From Oceanispirochaeta sp. M1 (lineage in GTDB: Bacteria > Spirochaetota > Spirochaetia > DSM-2461): 64,000 nt of DNA. A program made the position numbers and the translations under genes. Below the pieces are notes generated by a model, which did not search any database, had not been told where the DNA came from, and saw nothing but the letters and a program-made list of their open reading frames with translations. Each line of letters opens with the position of its first letter. Position 1 is the first letter of the stretch. This document shows positions 36,526 through 45,866 of this stretch, piece after piece. The DNA is taken from NCBI RefSeq assembly GCF_003346715.1, contig NZ_QQPQ01000016.1, positions 1-64,000 of the forward strand. Direction: 5' to 3'.

Positions 36526-37664
36526 TCCATATCCTCCGGAAGTTCATGAATAAGACGCACACTGTTCAGATCAAAGGAGATTCCCACCATTTCATCTACC
36601 TGAAAGGGTACCTGCTCCTGAGGACGGGGGGCTTCGATTCTGAGTTTCTGTTCCCCTACCATGACTTCATACTCAACATAGTTTCCAAAGAATACTGCCT
36701 TGCTGACTTTTGCATCATACAGACCCTTACCAAAAGGACCGACCTTTATGGATTCAGGTCGTACAACAACTGTCATATTACCCTTTTCACCCTTATAGGC
36801 ATTGCCGGGGACAGGCAGGTAAAGTTTTTTACCAAGAATTTCTACAATAGCCGATCCCTGGGACATCCCCTCTGACTGGCAGTTAAGGAAATTTGATTTA
36901 CCGATAAAATCTGCAACAAAGAGAGAAGCCGGTTCATTATAAAGCTCTTGAGGTGAACCGATCTGCATTATTTTACCTTTATTCATGAGTACGACTTTAT
37001 CGGAAATTGCCATGGCCTCAGACTGATCATGGGTTACATACAGACTTGTGATTCCCAGTCTCTTCTGCAGAGAACGAAGCTCATCTCTCATATACTCTCT
37101 CAATTTTGCATCAAGATTAGAAAGTGGCTCGTCAAATAGAAGCACCTTGGGTTCGATAACAACGGCTCTGGCCAGGGCCACACGCTGCTGCTGTCCACCG
37201 GAAATATTTGAGGGTAAGCGGTGCTCAAGACCTCGTATCTGCATCAGATCAATAATCTGCTCAGTACGGTCTTTAATCTCTTGTGCCGGCAGTTTCTGAA
37301 TTTTCAGTCCGTAACGGATATTATTATACACAGTCATGTGAGGAAAAAGTGCATAACTCTGAAACATCATGGCCATATCTCTTTTATTGGGAGGTACGTT
37401 CTCGATGGAATCCTCACCCAGCAGCAGAGAGCCGGATGTGATGCTTTCAAAACCGGCCACCATCCGCAGTGTTGTAGTCTTACCACAGCCCGATGGGCCT
37501 AGAAGTGTAGTCAGTTCACCAGATTTGATATGGAGATCGATAGAATCAACGGCTGTGAATTCTCCTGCACCATCCAGGCTTGGAAATGTCTTTGTTATAT
37601 TTTTCAGAACAAGACTGCTGCTGTTTGCTTTAATCTGTTCTTCTATACTCATTTTATTACTCAT
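36522..37664 (-). CDS. ABC ATPase of an FbpC/AfuC/PotA-type importer
   Basis: ATPase of 380 residues, the only importer ATPase here besides FecE. Walker A is GPSGCGKTT, the signature ISGGQQQR, Walker B VLLFDEPLSNLD and the switch VTHDQ. A C-terminal TOBE-like region (about 290-370) includes VVVRPESIKVGP. It follows the fused permease by five bases. Confidence 0.93.
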   Translation of the reverse strand: MSNKMSIEEQIKANSSSLVLKNITKTFPSLDGAGEFTAVDSIDLHIKSGELTTLLGPSGCGKTTTLRMVAGFESITSGSLLLGEDSIENVPPNKRDMAMMFQSYALFPHMTVYNNIRYGLKIQKLPAQEIKDRTEQIIDLMQIRGLEHRLPSNISGGQQQRVALARAVVIEPKVLLFDEPLSNLDAKLREYMRDELRSLQKRLGITSLYVTHDQSEAMAISDKVVLMNKGKIMQIGSPQELYNEPASLFVADFIGKSNFLNCQSEGMSQGSAIVEILGKKLYLPVPGNAYKGEKGNMTVVVRPESIKVGPFGKGLYDAKVSKAVFFGNYVEYEVMVGEQKLRIEAPRPQEQVPFQVDEMVGISFDLNSVRLIHELPEDMD

Positions 37665-37669
37665 ACTGA

Positions 37670-39364
37670 TTACCCTTTAACAGTTTTTTTAGCGGTTTTT
37701 TGTGGAGAATTGATCAAGTTAACAAGAAAGTTCAGGACATAAATGGCAGCCATGATAACTAGAATCATAATGACAATATATGCAGCGGCATCACTGTACT
37801 GACTTACCTCAAACAAAGAGAATATCCTGGTTGTCACAACATTCCATCTTGCTGATACAATAAAAATTATGGCACTTACAGCTGTCATGGATTTTACAAA
37901 GGAATAAACCAGACCGGAGAAAAATGCTCCTTTAATCAGTGGAAGAGTGACATGAAAGAAGGTCTGAAAGCTGTTTGCTCCCATATTGATTGATGCTTCT
38001 TCAAGGGATGGATCAATCTGCATCAGAGCCGACTTGGCTCCTTCTATTCCAACCGGCAGATTCCTGAAGACAAATACACAGATCAGAATAAATGCGGTAC
38101 CTGTCAGAAGAAAGGGTTTGTCATTGAATGCCAGAATATAACTGATACCCACAACACTGCCGGGCAGTGCAAAGGTCAACATAGCGGAAAGACTCATATA
38201 TCCCTTTCCTATAAACTTCTTACGTACAGTAAGAAAGGCAATTGCCATACCAGTGAGTCCGGCAATGGGTGTAGCTGCCAGAGCAAGAAGAATGGCATTC
38301 TTCAGGGGTTTTAATCCGACGGAAAGTACATAGCGGAAATGATCAAAAGTGAAACTGTAATCAATACCCCATACTTTCACAAATGCTCCGACTATTACTG
38401 TACCGTAAAATAGAATAATAACGGCACAGAGCATAAGACAGACTGTGAATAGAGGAATAACAATATGTTTCTGATCGATCTTTGTACGATTCTGCGACGG
38501 TTTTCCTGTAACCGTTACGAAACCTTTTCCGCTGACCCAGTATTTCTGTAAAAGAAAAGCTGCAAGACTGGGTAGAAGAAGCATTATTGATAATATGGCT
38601 CCTGTTCTCAGATCATACATCCCGGTGATAACTCTATAGGCTTCAACTCCCAGGGTTGGATACCCACCCCCGATTACTGCGGGATTACTGAAGTCCTGAA
38701 GAGACTGAATAAAAACCAGAAGCAGGGCACTGAATATACCGGGAAGAGAGAGTGGAAACGTGACAGTCCAGAAAATTTTCCACCGTGAAGCTCCCAGGTT
38801 AAGGGCCGCATCTTCTACGGATGAATCAATAGCTTCAAGTATTCCAGACAGAGTCAGATAGGCTATTGGGAAAAACGAGAGGGACTGAACCAGAATAAGA
38901 CTGTGCATTCCGTATACATTAAAATCTGTTATACCCAGAATCCCGTTTGTAATCAGCCCTTTTCTTCCAAAAAGAAAAATAATTGACAGGGACAATACAA
39001 AGGGTGGAGAGATTATCGGCAGAGTCGCCATGGTCTTCAAAAACCCCTTACAAGGGACTTCTGTCCGGGTAATTGTAAATGCAAATATATATCCAATAAC
39101 TGTGGCAATACCAGCAGCTATAACTCCCAGTTTCACACTGTTCATAAAGGTCAGCCTGTATGAAGCGTTCTTAATTACATCAATGATAGTCTGAATGGTG
39201 TAAGTACCATCTTCCGTTGTAATGCTGTATCGGATGATCATCACTAGGGGAAAAATAACAAAAATGGATAAAGCTGCAAGTAAAATGAATATCAGCAGGA
39301 CAAGAACGGGTTCCTGTCTCAGCATCTTCAGCTTCCATAGAAAGTCTTTTGTACGATTGTTCAT
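37670..39364 (-). CDS. Fused two-domain ABC permease (FbpB/AfuB type)
   Basis: Permease of 564 residues with two homologous halves, about twelve membrane segments. Each half has an EAA loop: EDAALNLGASRWKIFWTVTF in the first and EEASINMGANSFQTFFHVTL in the second. This fusion is characteristic of the ferric-iron, 2-aminoethylphosphonate and hexose-phosphate importers. It lies between its binding protein and its ATPase. Confidence 0.92.
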   Translation of the reverse strand: MNNRTKDFLWKLKMLRQEPVLVLLIFILLAALSIFVIFPLVMIIRYSITTEDGTYTIQTIIDVIKNASYRLTFMNSVKLGVIAAGIATVIGYIFAFTITRTEVPCKGFLKTMATLPIISPPFVLSLSIIFLFGRKGLITNGILGITDFNVYGMHSLILVQSLSFFPIAYLTLSGILEAIDSSVEDAALNLGASRWKIFWTVTFPLSLPGIFSALLLVFIQSLQDFSNPAVIGGGYPTLGVEAYRVITGMYDLRTGAILSIMLLLPSLAAFLLQKYWVSGKGFVTVTGKPSQNRTKIDQKHIVIPLFTVCLMLCAVIILFYGTVIVGAFVKVWGIDYSFTFDHFRYVLSVGLKPLKNAILLALAATPIAGLTGMAIAFLTVRKKFIGKGYMSLSAMLTFALPGSVVGISYILAFNDKPFLLTGTAFILICVFVFRNLPVGIEGAKSALMQIDPSLEEASINMGANSFQTFFHVTLPLIKGAFFSGLVYSFVKSMTAVSAIIFIVSARWNVVTTRIFSLFEVSQYSDAAAYIVIMILVIMAAIYVLNFLVNLINSPQKTAKKTVKG

Positions 39365-39446
39365 GATATTTCCTGAAATAAAAATGTGGAGCGACCTGCA
39401 AAAGGGATTATCACAAGCCTGGCTGCAGACCGCTCCGGAGGAGAGG

Positions 39447-40508
39447 TTATTTTAAATTTTCTTTAGCTGCGATAACTTCTGTGAATTTCTCAATAAGACG
39501 GGTTCTGTTTTCACCGGCCCAAAGAAAATCGTAGTCGATTACAGGAAGATCGCTGATATTGATAGCACCTTCGGGAACAACTGCATTTGAATTAACAGGT
39601 AGACGAAAAGAACTATTGGTGGAATATACATCCTGTCCTTTTTTACTCAATACCCAGTCAATAAACTTCTTTGCACTTTCTACTTCTTCTTCGGGTCCAT
39701 TCTTGATGAGTGCGATGGCACCGATCTCATATCCTGTACCGTCATCGGCAAAAGATACTTCTACAGGGTATCCCTGTACAGCAGGCTTCAGACAGTCATG
39801 AGAGAAAGCAAGACCGATGGCAGCTTCGCCGAGTCCTACATTCTTGGGAGGAGCAGAACCGGATTTGGTATACTGACGGATATTCTTGTTCAACTCACCC
39901 ATATAGGTCATTGCCTCTTCTTCTCCTAGCATCTGCACCATTGTTGCAAGGATCGTATAGGCTGTACCAGATGAACCGGGATGAGCCATAGAGATCTGAC
40001 CTTCAAACTCAGGTTTCAGCAGATCTGCCCAGGAATGAGGATATTCCAGTCCTTTTGTAGCAAACCAGTCTTTATCTACAGCAAATGCAAGTGCACCCAC
40101 ATAGACAGGAGACCAGTTCCCTATTGGATCCTGATAGTTTTCAGGAATATTAGCCAGTTCAGGAGAACGGTAGGGTTCCAGAAGATCTTTGTTAGCAGCT
40201 GCAATAAATGAGTCACAATTGCCTCCATACCAGATACTGGCCTGGGGATTGTTCTTCTCTACCTGGATCTTTGAGAGAATTTCTCCGGCAGACAGGCGTA
40301 CAAAATTAACAGTGATGCCTGTATCCTTCTTAAAAGCTTCCAGATAACTGGGAATTTCGGTTTCAGGGAGAGCACAGTACATAGTCAGCTCTTTAGACTG
40401 TTCAACAGCGGCACCTTCAGCTGATTGGTCAGCCTTCTTTGTACAGCCTGTCATAAGAAATGCAACGCCCAGTGCGACTGCAACAGTAGTAATAAATTTA
40501 TTCCTCAT
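39447..40508 (-). CDS. FbpA/AfuA-family binding lipoprotein
   Basis: Binding protein of about 353 residues. AAAGGAG precedes the ATG at 40506-40508; the longer frame to 40598 runs through the operators and is rejected. A lipobox (FLMTGC) gives a lipid-anchored N-terminus, the only clear lipobox among the binding proteins here. Family blocks include AHPGSSGTAYTILATM, TKSGSAPPKNVGLGEAAIG and GTGYEIGAIALIK, reminiscent of AfuA-type hexose-phosphate binders as much as ferric-iron binders. With a HAD phosphatase in the operon and a co-regulated PfkB kinase, an organic phosphate or sugar is more likely than iron. Confidence 0.88.
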   Translation of the reverse strand: MRNKFITTVAVALGVAFLMTGCTKKADQSAEGAAVEQSKELTMYCALPETEIPSYLEAFKKDTGITVNFVRLSAGEILSKIQVEKNNPQASIWYGGNCDSFIAAANKDLLEPYRSPELANIPENYQDPIGNWSPVYVGALAFAVDKDWFATKGLEYPHSWADLLKPEFEGQISMAHPGSSGTAYTILATMVQMLGEEEAMTYMGELNKNIRQYTKSGSAPPKNVGLGEAAIGLAFSHDCLKPAVQGYPVEVSFADDGTGYEIGAIALIKNGPEEEVESAKKFIDWVLSKKGQDVYSTNSSFRLPVNSNAVVPEGAINISDLPVIDYDFLWAGENRTRLIEKFTEVIAAKENLK

Positions 40509-40520
40509 TATAACTCCTTT

Positions 40521-40548
40521 GATATTACGCACACGTGTGAGTAATATC
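40521..40548. promoter_or_regulatory. LacI-type operator O1
   Basis: A 28-base palindrome with a single mismatched pair. Arms GATATTAC and GTAATATC flank the core GCACACGTGTGA. It lies between the promoter and the ribosome site of the binding-protein gene. Its centre is 32 bases (about three helical turns) from operator O2. Confidence 0.8.
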
Positions 40549-40556
40549 AAAAAGAT

Positions 40557-40576
40557 TTTCTCACACGTGTGCGTAA
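40557..40576. promoter_or_regulatory. LacI-type operator O2
   Basis: TCACACGTGTGCGTAA repeats the core of O1 in the opposite orientation and lies right after the predicted -10 box of the minus-strand operon, where a bound repressor would block initiation. Confidence 0.8.
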
Positions 40577-40605
40577 ATAGTAGGACAGGTTTATTCATTT
40601 GTAAA
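40577..40605 (-). promoter_or_regulatory. Promoter of the AfuABC-like operon
   Basis: Minus strand TTTACA (40600-40605) and TACTAT (40577-40582), 17 bases apart, immediately upstream of O2. Confidence 0.6.
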
Positions 40606-40622
40606 GGGAAAGTTTTATTTAT

Positions 40623-41633
40623 TCAGGAGGACTCACGAATGATCAGATTTGGTGTAATTATATTGACTTCAGAACTGAATGATCCAGACAGTTGAGAAAT
40701 AAGATTTTTGCAGGTATTTTCGGAAATTTTCTCAGAAGGTTGGTTAATGGATGTGAGATTAGGCTCCACATAAGTGCAGAGTTCAATATTGTCATATCCT
40801 ACCAGAGAAATATCCTCAGGGATACGAATACCTCTTTTTTTGAGTTCTTTCATGACTCCCAGAGCCAGAAGGTCAGTATGAGCAAATATTCCGTCAATTT
40901 TACCTAGAAATGGTTCTATCCTCTCCATGGTGCTACGTCCACTATTGAGAGAATAGCCTCCCGGGATAACATAATCAGGATCATTTTCCAGGCCATTTTT
41001 GATAAGAGTCTGACAATAACCGTCAGTTCTCATTCGAAATTCTTCTCTGTCATTTTCTCTTTTCACACAAAGAATATTTCTCCTGCCCCTGTCAATCAGA
41101 TGCTGAGTAGCCAGGACAGCTCCTTTATAATGATCACAGTACACCGCATTAGTTTTGCCGAAGACGGGATCTGGAATCTGATGTGAAAATACAAAAGGGA
41201 TTTTTGCATCATTCAGAAAGCTTATGGATTCAGGACTGATTGAGGAACTGAGCAGGATAAGACCATCAACTTTTTTACGGTTCACCAGTTTCATAATATT
41301 GTTTTTATGAGAAAAACTGTTCTGACTGAATGAAGTCAGAATATCCAGATCTTCCTTTTCAAGAATACTTCGTATCTGGCTGAGAAATGAGTTTGTAAAA
41401 AAATGAAGCTTACCGTCTACAGTATCTTCATTAAGAATAATACCGATTGTTCCCGTCCGACTGGTGTTCAGTCCTCGGGCGTTTGCATTAAATTCGAAAC
41501 CCAGATCATCCGCAATTTTCTTGATCTGCACCCGCATGCTGTCAGAGACACCAGGCTTGTCATTCAGACATCTGGAAACTGTGGAATGAGTAACACCGGC
41601 TAGTTTTGCAATATCTTTAATTGTTACAGCCAC
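40623..41633 (-). CDS. LacI-family transcriptional regulator
   Basis: DNA-binding repressor of 336 residues. The N-terminal HTH and hinge read VTIKDIAKLAGVTHSTVSRC and DLGFEFNANARGL. The periplasmic-binding-protein-like effector domain includes GIFAHTDLLALGVMKEL and DISLVGYDNIELC. It stands directly upstream of the operon with O1 and O2 and most likely binds those sites and O3 at 46644. Its own promoter is at 41701-41728. Confidence 0.93.
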   Translation of the reverse strand: MAVTIKDIAKLAGVTHSTVSRCLNDKPGVSDSMRVQIKKIADDLGFEFNANARGLNTSRTGTIGIILNEDTVDGKLHFFTNSFLSQIRSILEKEDLDILTSFSQNSFSHKNNIMKLVNRKKVDGLILLSSSISPESISFLNDAKIPFVFSHQIPDPVFGKTNAVYCDHYKGAVLATQHLIDRGRRNILCVKRENDREEFRMRTDGYCQTLIKNGLENDPDYVIPGGYSLNSGRSTMERIEPFLGKIDGIFAHTDLLALGVMKELKKRGIRIPEDISLVGYDNIELCTYVEPNLTSINQPSEKISENTCKNLISQLSGSFSSEVNIITPNLIIRESS

Positions 41634-41700
41634 TGCTGCTGATCACCCCTCGTCAGAACTCAGCCTGTCTCTCATTTAAGAGGTATCCGGCATGTCTTAC

Positions 41701-41728
41701 AGAATATACACACTGATCTCTTTGTCAA
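41701..41728 (-). promoter_or_regulatory. Promoter of the LacI-family gene
   Basis: Minus strand TTGACA (41723-41728) and TATTCT (41701-41706) with a 16-base spacer. No CACACGTGTG operator is present here, so the repressor does not seem to control itself at this promoter. Confidence 0.5.
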
Positions 41729-41747
41729 TGGATTAAACAGGAAAAGC

Positions 41748-42707
41748 TCAGTCCCCGGCACTGATCCGGTATATTCTATAGTTCCAGTTCAGGATTTCCG
41801 GAGTCAGTATATCTTCAAAATCAATGAGCATCTGGTCAAGATTCTTTAAAACCTTATTATTGTTATGAGGAATGATCAGATAGTCGAAATCTGAAAGATG
41901 TCCGAATGCTTCCGTATCTACGGTCAATGTGGGGCGAACTTCATGACCTGTCAGAATCAGGATCTTCTCTCCCCTGCACTCCTTCATTATCTTTTTTTTC
42001 ATTTCACTTTCTGACTGGATTTCAACATAGGCAGATCCATTCACAATATAGGAAGTGCCCTGTACGATATAATCAAAGTTTATTCCAATATAATCAGAAG
42101 CTTCGGTGCTGATAATTGAATTTGTAACTGCATTTAAGTCTCCTCCGGGGAGATGTACCTTCAGATGTTTATGGTTGACATGGGCTGCCAGAAAACAATT
42201 GATAACACTCATGTTATGTGAGTAGATATCCAGTGGAAAGGAAATTTCAGCCTCTTTTTCCACCAGAACACGGGCAAAATGATAAACAGTACTTCCGGCT
42301 CCCAGCAGAATTTTTGCTCTCTGTCCCGGTATACTGCTTCCTGCATTACTCACCATATCAAAGAGTCCGTTACTTACCTTTATTTTCTGAGAAACGTAGA
42401 GGTGCCTCTTCTGCTCAAAGGCCTCCATCTTTGAATAGAGCATCAGAGAATAGTTGTTATCCTCATCCTTACATTTTTGAAACAGGCGGTAGCCGATCTC
42501 CTCTTCATAATTACGGATCTGAGTAAAAACCCATTGATTTCCGGTATAGGATACAGAGAATCGATCCTGCAGATATTCCAGAACCTGCTCAACTGGTATG
42601 CGGATATCCAGAATGGATTCATCACTCCGGGAGTCATACTCCTGAGAAAACAGGAAAAACAAGGTATTAACAAGATCATGCCTCTTTATTCTGTGTTTAC
42701 CACTCAT
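41748..42707 (-). CDS. DeoR-like regulator with atypical N-terminus
   Basis: Protein of 319 residues. The C-terminal two thirds resemble the DeoR sensor domain (isomerase-like fold): ILLGAGSTVYHFARVL, VHLPGGDLNAVTN and IGINFDYIVQGTSYI. The N-terminal 80 residues (HDLVNTLFFLFSQEYDSRSD onward) do not show the standard DeoR HTH, so DNA binding there is assumed, not seen. It is transcribed away from the importer at 42844, the usual position of a local regulator. Confidence 0.7.
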   Translation of the reverse strand: MSGKHRIKRHDLVNTLFFLFSQEYDSRSDESILDIRIPVEQVLEYLQDRFSVSYTGNQWVFTQIRNYEEEIGYRLFQKCKDEDNNYSLMLYSKMEAFEQKRHLYVSQKIKVSNGLFDMVSNAGSSIPGQRAKILLGAGSTVYHFARVLVEKEAEISFPLDIYSHNMSVINCFLAAHVNHKHLKVHLPGGDLNAVTNSIISTEASDYIGINFDYIVQGTSYIVNGSAYVEIQSESEMKKKIMKECRGEKILILTGHEVRPTLTVDTEAFGHLSDFDYLIIPHNNNKVLKNLDQMLIDFEDILTPEILNWNYRIYRISAGD

Positions 42708-42730
42708 TATTGCTACCTCGTAACTGTTTT

Positions 42731-42745
42731 TTGCTTAATAAGCAA
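42731..42745. promoter_or_regulatory. Palindrome in the divergent intergenic region
   Basis: TTGCTT and AAGCAA flank AAT between the DeoR-like gene and the importer, 24 bases from the regulator start. It is a candidate operator for the DeoR-like protein. Confidence 0.45.
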
Positions 42746-42795
42746 TTTTTACATATTAAGTCATCCTTGTAAAATAAGTGAAGTAAAAAAAAACA

Positions 42796-42825
42796 TTGTC
42801 TGTTTATACCAATTGGATTTACTAT
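42796..42825 (+). promoter_or_regulatory. Promoter of the UgpB-like importer
   Basis: TTGTCT (42796-42801) and TACTAT (42820-42825), 18-base spacer, 18 bases before the start codon region. Confidence 0.45.
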
Positions 42826-42843
42826 TTTTCACAGGAGATACAT

Positions 42844-44100
42844 ATGAAGAAAATATTAATTGTTTGTTTAATGACTCTGACAGCTCTCTCAGCATTTGCG
42901 GCTGGACAGCAGGAAGACGGAGAAAAGAAAGTAACTTTGACAATCGCTGGTAGAGATGGTTCCTACGGTGATTCCATGCAGTTGGCAGCAGACAGCTACA
43001 AAGCAGCAAATCCTAATACAGATTTTGAGATTCTCAAACTGTCCGGAAGCAGCCTTTTTGAAAAATCAGTAATTGATATGAAAAGCGGTATGGGAACCTA
43101 CGATGTAATTCTGATTGATGATCCCAATATCACTCAGTTTCAGAAAGTCGGCTGGCTCAGTAACTTAAACGATCTTGGTGCAAAAGCTGATTCCGGTTTT
43201 ATCGGTTCTGCTCTTAAACTGGGAAAGTATCCCTATAATGACAACAGCCCTATGTTTGCTCTTCCTTTTGCAGGAAACGTTGAACTGTTTGCCTACAGAA
43301 CAGACCTCTATGAAAAATATGGTCAGGGAGAGCCCGAAACCTGGGACGATGTACTCGAAGCCGTTAAGATCATTGATAAGAATGAAGCAGATATAGATGG
43401 TGTTGTATTCCGTGGAAGCAAGGGAAATCCCATTGTAACCGGTTTTCTCCCCATCTTCTGGTCCTTCGGGGCTACGATTCTTGATGACAACGGTAATGTA
43501 ACTGTTAATTCTCCTGCAGCACTGAATGCTCTGGACTTTTTCCTTGAACTGGCCAGCTATGCACCCAAAGGTGTTGCAATGTATCAGTCAGCACAGGTAA
43601 AAGACGCCATCTACTCCGGTAAAGCTGCCACTGTAACAGAAGTATGGCCCGGTTGGATCAACAAACTTGAAGATCCTAATGAGTCATCTGTAGTAGGGAA
43701 AGTGAAAGTCATCAAGCACCCCGGTCAGGTTGAGAAATCTTCCCCTATGATCGGTGTATGGATGATCGCCATTCCCGAAGCATCTAAAAATAAAGAAGCT
43801 GCTCTGGATTTCATCCAGTATGCAACCAGTGAAGAAGTTCAGAATGACATGGCCATGGAATTCGGTAATCCTCCTACCAGAGCCAAGGTTTATGAAAGCT
43901 CTGAACTGGCTATCAAATACCCCTGGTATCCTGCACAGCTGGACGCTCTTAATAACGGTGTTGCCCGTACAAGAACAACAAAATGGAAAGAGATTGAAGC
44001 CCAGCTGGGAACAGCTCTTCAGTTTGCTCTGATTGGAGAAATGACTGCCGAAGAGGCACTTGCTTCTGCTGAAAAAGGCATAATGGAAGTTCTTAAATAA
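42844..44100 (+). CDS. Extracellular solute-binding protein (UgpB/SBP family 1)
   Basis: Binding protein of about 418 residues. AGGAGA precedes the ATG at 42844; the frame start at 42796 lies in the promoter. The signal peptide ends SAFAAGQQEDGE. Mature chain features are LIDDPNITQFQKVGWLSNL and VTEVWPGWINKLEDP. The operon ends in a glycerophosphodiesterase, so a glycerophosphodiester or glycerol-linked sugar is a candidate ligand, though this is context only. Confidence 0.9.
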   Translation: MKKILIVCLMTLTALSAFAAGQQEDGEKKVTLTIAGRDGSYGDSMQLAADSYKAANPNTDFEILKLSGSSLFEKSVIDMKSGMGTYDVILIDDPNITQFQKVGWLSNLNDLGAKADSGFIGSALKLGKYPYNDNSPMFALPFAGNVELFAYRTDLYEKYGQGEPETWDDVLEAVKIIDKNEADIDGVVFRGSKGNPIVTGFLPIFWSFGATILDDNGNVTVNSPAALNALDFFLELASYAPKGVAMYQSAQVKDAIYSGKAATVTEVWPGWINKLEDPNESSVVGKVKVIKHPGQVEKSSPMIGVWMIAIPEASKNKEAALDFIQYATSEEVQNDMAMEFGNPPTRAKVYESSELAIKYPWYPAQLDALNNGVARTRTTKWKEIEAQLGTALQFALIGEMTAEEALASAEKGIMEVLK

Positions 44101-44111
44101 TTGTTTTATAC

Positions 44112-44144
44112 ACGGAGGAGTCTATCTCCTCCGTATTTTTTTTC
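44112..44144 (+). terminator. Rho-independent terminator/attenuator after the binding-protein gene
   Basis: A perfect 9-bp stem (ACGGAGGAG with CTCCTCCGT), 5-base loop and a run of at least eight T. It lies between binding protein and permeases and should reduce, not abolish, permease transcription. Confidence 0.85.
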
Positions 44145-44157
44145 TGGAGTATTCCTT

Positions 44158-45030
44158 ATGACTCAAAATAAATATCAAAAATCCGGGTTTTTCTATTTCA
44201 TTTTACTGCCGGCTTTTCTCGTCATGCTCTGGCTGACTGTTTACCCGGTAATAAATGTTTTTTCACTCTCATTCTTTAAATACAACTATCTCAGTGATGA
44301 TAAGGCATTCGTAGGTCTGGGTAATTATATATCCCTCATGCAGGAAAGCCTTTTTCGTGAAGCCTTTAGAAATACTCTTGTATTTTCAGCATTAGCAACA
44401 GCTGGTGAAGTAATTCTAGGTATTGCCCTGGCATTACTGTTCTACGGCCATTTCCGTGGAAAGAAAACCTTTATGATCATCACTATTTTCCCTATGATGA
44501 TTTCATCCATGGTTATCTGTGCGGTATGGAAAACTCTATACCACTATGACATAGGTCTTATCAACTTTCTGATCAGAGAATCCGGTGGCCAGGGTGTCGG
44601 CTGGCTTATAGATCAGAGTAAAGCCCTTTTCTCTATTGTTATTGTAGATATCTGGCAGTGGACTCCTTTTGCCTTCATCATGATGCAGGCTGCCATGGGT
44701 TCCATTCCCGAAGAAATATTCGAAGCCGCTCAGATAGATGGTGCAAGCTATGCTAAAACTGTTTTTACCATAACTCTTCCTATTTTATCTGATCAGATCA
44801 TGCTCCTGATTATGCTCAGGACAATTGATACTTTTAAATTGTTCGGCAAAGTATATGCCCTCACCCAGGGTGGACCTGGAAACTCGACTGAAACCCTCTC
44901 CTACTATATATACCGGGAAGGCTTCTCATATTTTAACCTGGGCAAAGCCTCAACGGCATCCATATACGTACTTCTCGTCGTAGCGGGTATCTCATTAATT
45001 TATATCCGTAAAATACTGAAAAAGGACTGA
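44158..45030 (+). CDS. Sugar ABC transporter permease (MalF/UgpA type)
   Basis: Permease of about 290 residues. The ATG at 44158 follows TGGAG; the frame from 44101 would include the terminator hairpin and is rejected. Six membrane segments. The EAA loop is EIFEAAQIDGASYAKTVF and the signature GGPGNSTETLS follows. Confidence 0.9.
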   Translation: MTQNKYQKSGFFYFILLPAFLVMLWLTVYPVINVFSLSFFKYNYLSDDKAFVGLGNYISLMQESLFREAFRNTLVFSALATAGEVILGIALALLFYGHFRGKKTFMIITIFPMMISSMVICAVWKTLYHYDIGLINFLIRESGGQGVGWLIDQSKALFSIVIVDIWQWTPFAFIMMQAAMGSIPEEIFEAAQIDGASYAKTVFTITLPILSDQIMLLIMLRTIDTFKLFGKVYALTQGGPGNSTETLSYYIYREGFSYFNLGKASTASIYVLLVVAGISLIYIRKILKKD

Positions 45031-45035
45031 TTCGT

Positions 45036-45866
45036 ATGAGTATTACAAGTACAAAGAGACACCCTCTTTTCTGGGTTCTCCTTATTATAATAACCGTAGT
45101 AACTCTGTTTCCTATCTATTGGATTGCAGTTACTTCTTTCAAAAACCCTGTTGAAGTTATATCTGCCAGGCCTACACTCCTGCCCCAGGCACCCACGATT
45201 GATAATTATATAAGCATCGTGAAATCTGGATTCTTTAAATATATGTTTAACAGTCTTCTGGTTGCCGTGACGGCTACTCTTCTTTCTCTGACCCTCTCTA
45301 CACTGGCATCTTATGCTCTGGTAAGACACAATTTCCCCTATAAAGGAAATTCCATATTTCTTGTATGGGTCCTAGTGGTAAAGATACTGCCTCCTGTAGT
45401 ACTGGCTATTCCCCTCTATTCTGTATTCATAAAGATGGGTCTGCTAAACAGCCGTCTGGGTCTGATTCTGGTGTATCAGGTATATACCCTGCCCTACTGT
45501 ATCTGGATGATTTTCGGTTTCCTGAAGGCACTGCCAATGACTTTTGAAGAGGCTGCCATGATAGACGGAGCAAGTCGTCTGTATATCCTTGGACAGATTG
45601 TACTTCCTCTGGCCAGAACTGGTATTATCGCCACGTCTATTTTCAGTGTTATTGCAGCATGGGACGAGTTTCTCTTTGCTCTGCTTTTTATCCGAACTCC
45701 TTCACTGCAGACTCTCCCTCTTGTAATTGTGAATTTCATCGGAGAATACGAAACTCTCTGGGGAGAACTGATGGGAATCGGTCTTCTTACAACACTTCCC
45801 GTCCTGTTCTTCTCAAGCTATGTCTATAAGTACTATACACAGGGATTTTCGGTAAGTTTAAAATGA
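45036..45866 (+). CDS. Sugar ABC transporter permease (MalG/UgpE type)
   Basis: Permease of 276 residues. The EAA loop reads TFEEAAMIDGASRLYILGQI and the C-terminus is intact (YKYYTQGFSVSLK). Five bases separate it from the first permease and its stop overlaps the phosphodiesterase start by four bases. No ATPase is present in the operon. Confidence 0.92.
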   Translation: MSITSTKRHPLFWVLLIIITVVTLFPIYWIAVTSFKNPVEVISARPTLLPQAPTIDNYISIVKSGFFKYMFNSLLVAVTATLLSLTLSTLASYALVRHNFPYKGNSIFLVWVLVVKILPPVVLAIPLYSVFIKMGLLNSRLGLILVYQVYTLPYCIWMIFGFLKALPMTFEEAAMIDGASRLYILGQIVLPLARTGIIATSIFSVIAAWDEFLFALLFIRTPSLQTLPLVIVNFIGEYETLWGELMGIGLLTTLPVLFFSSYVYKYYTQGFSVSLK

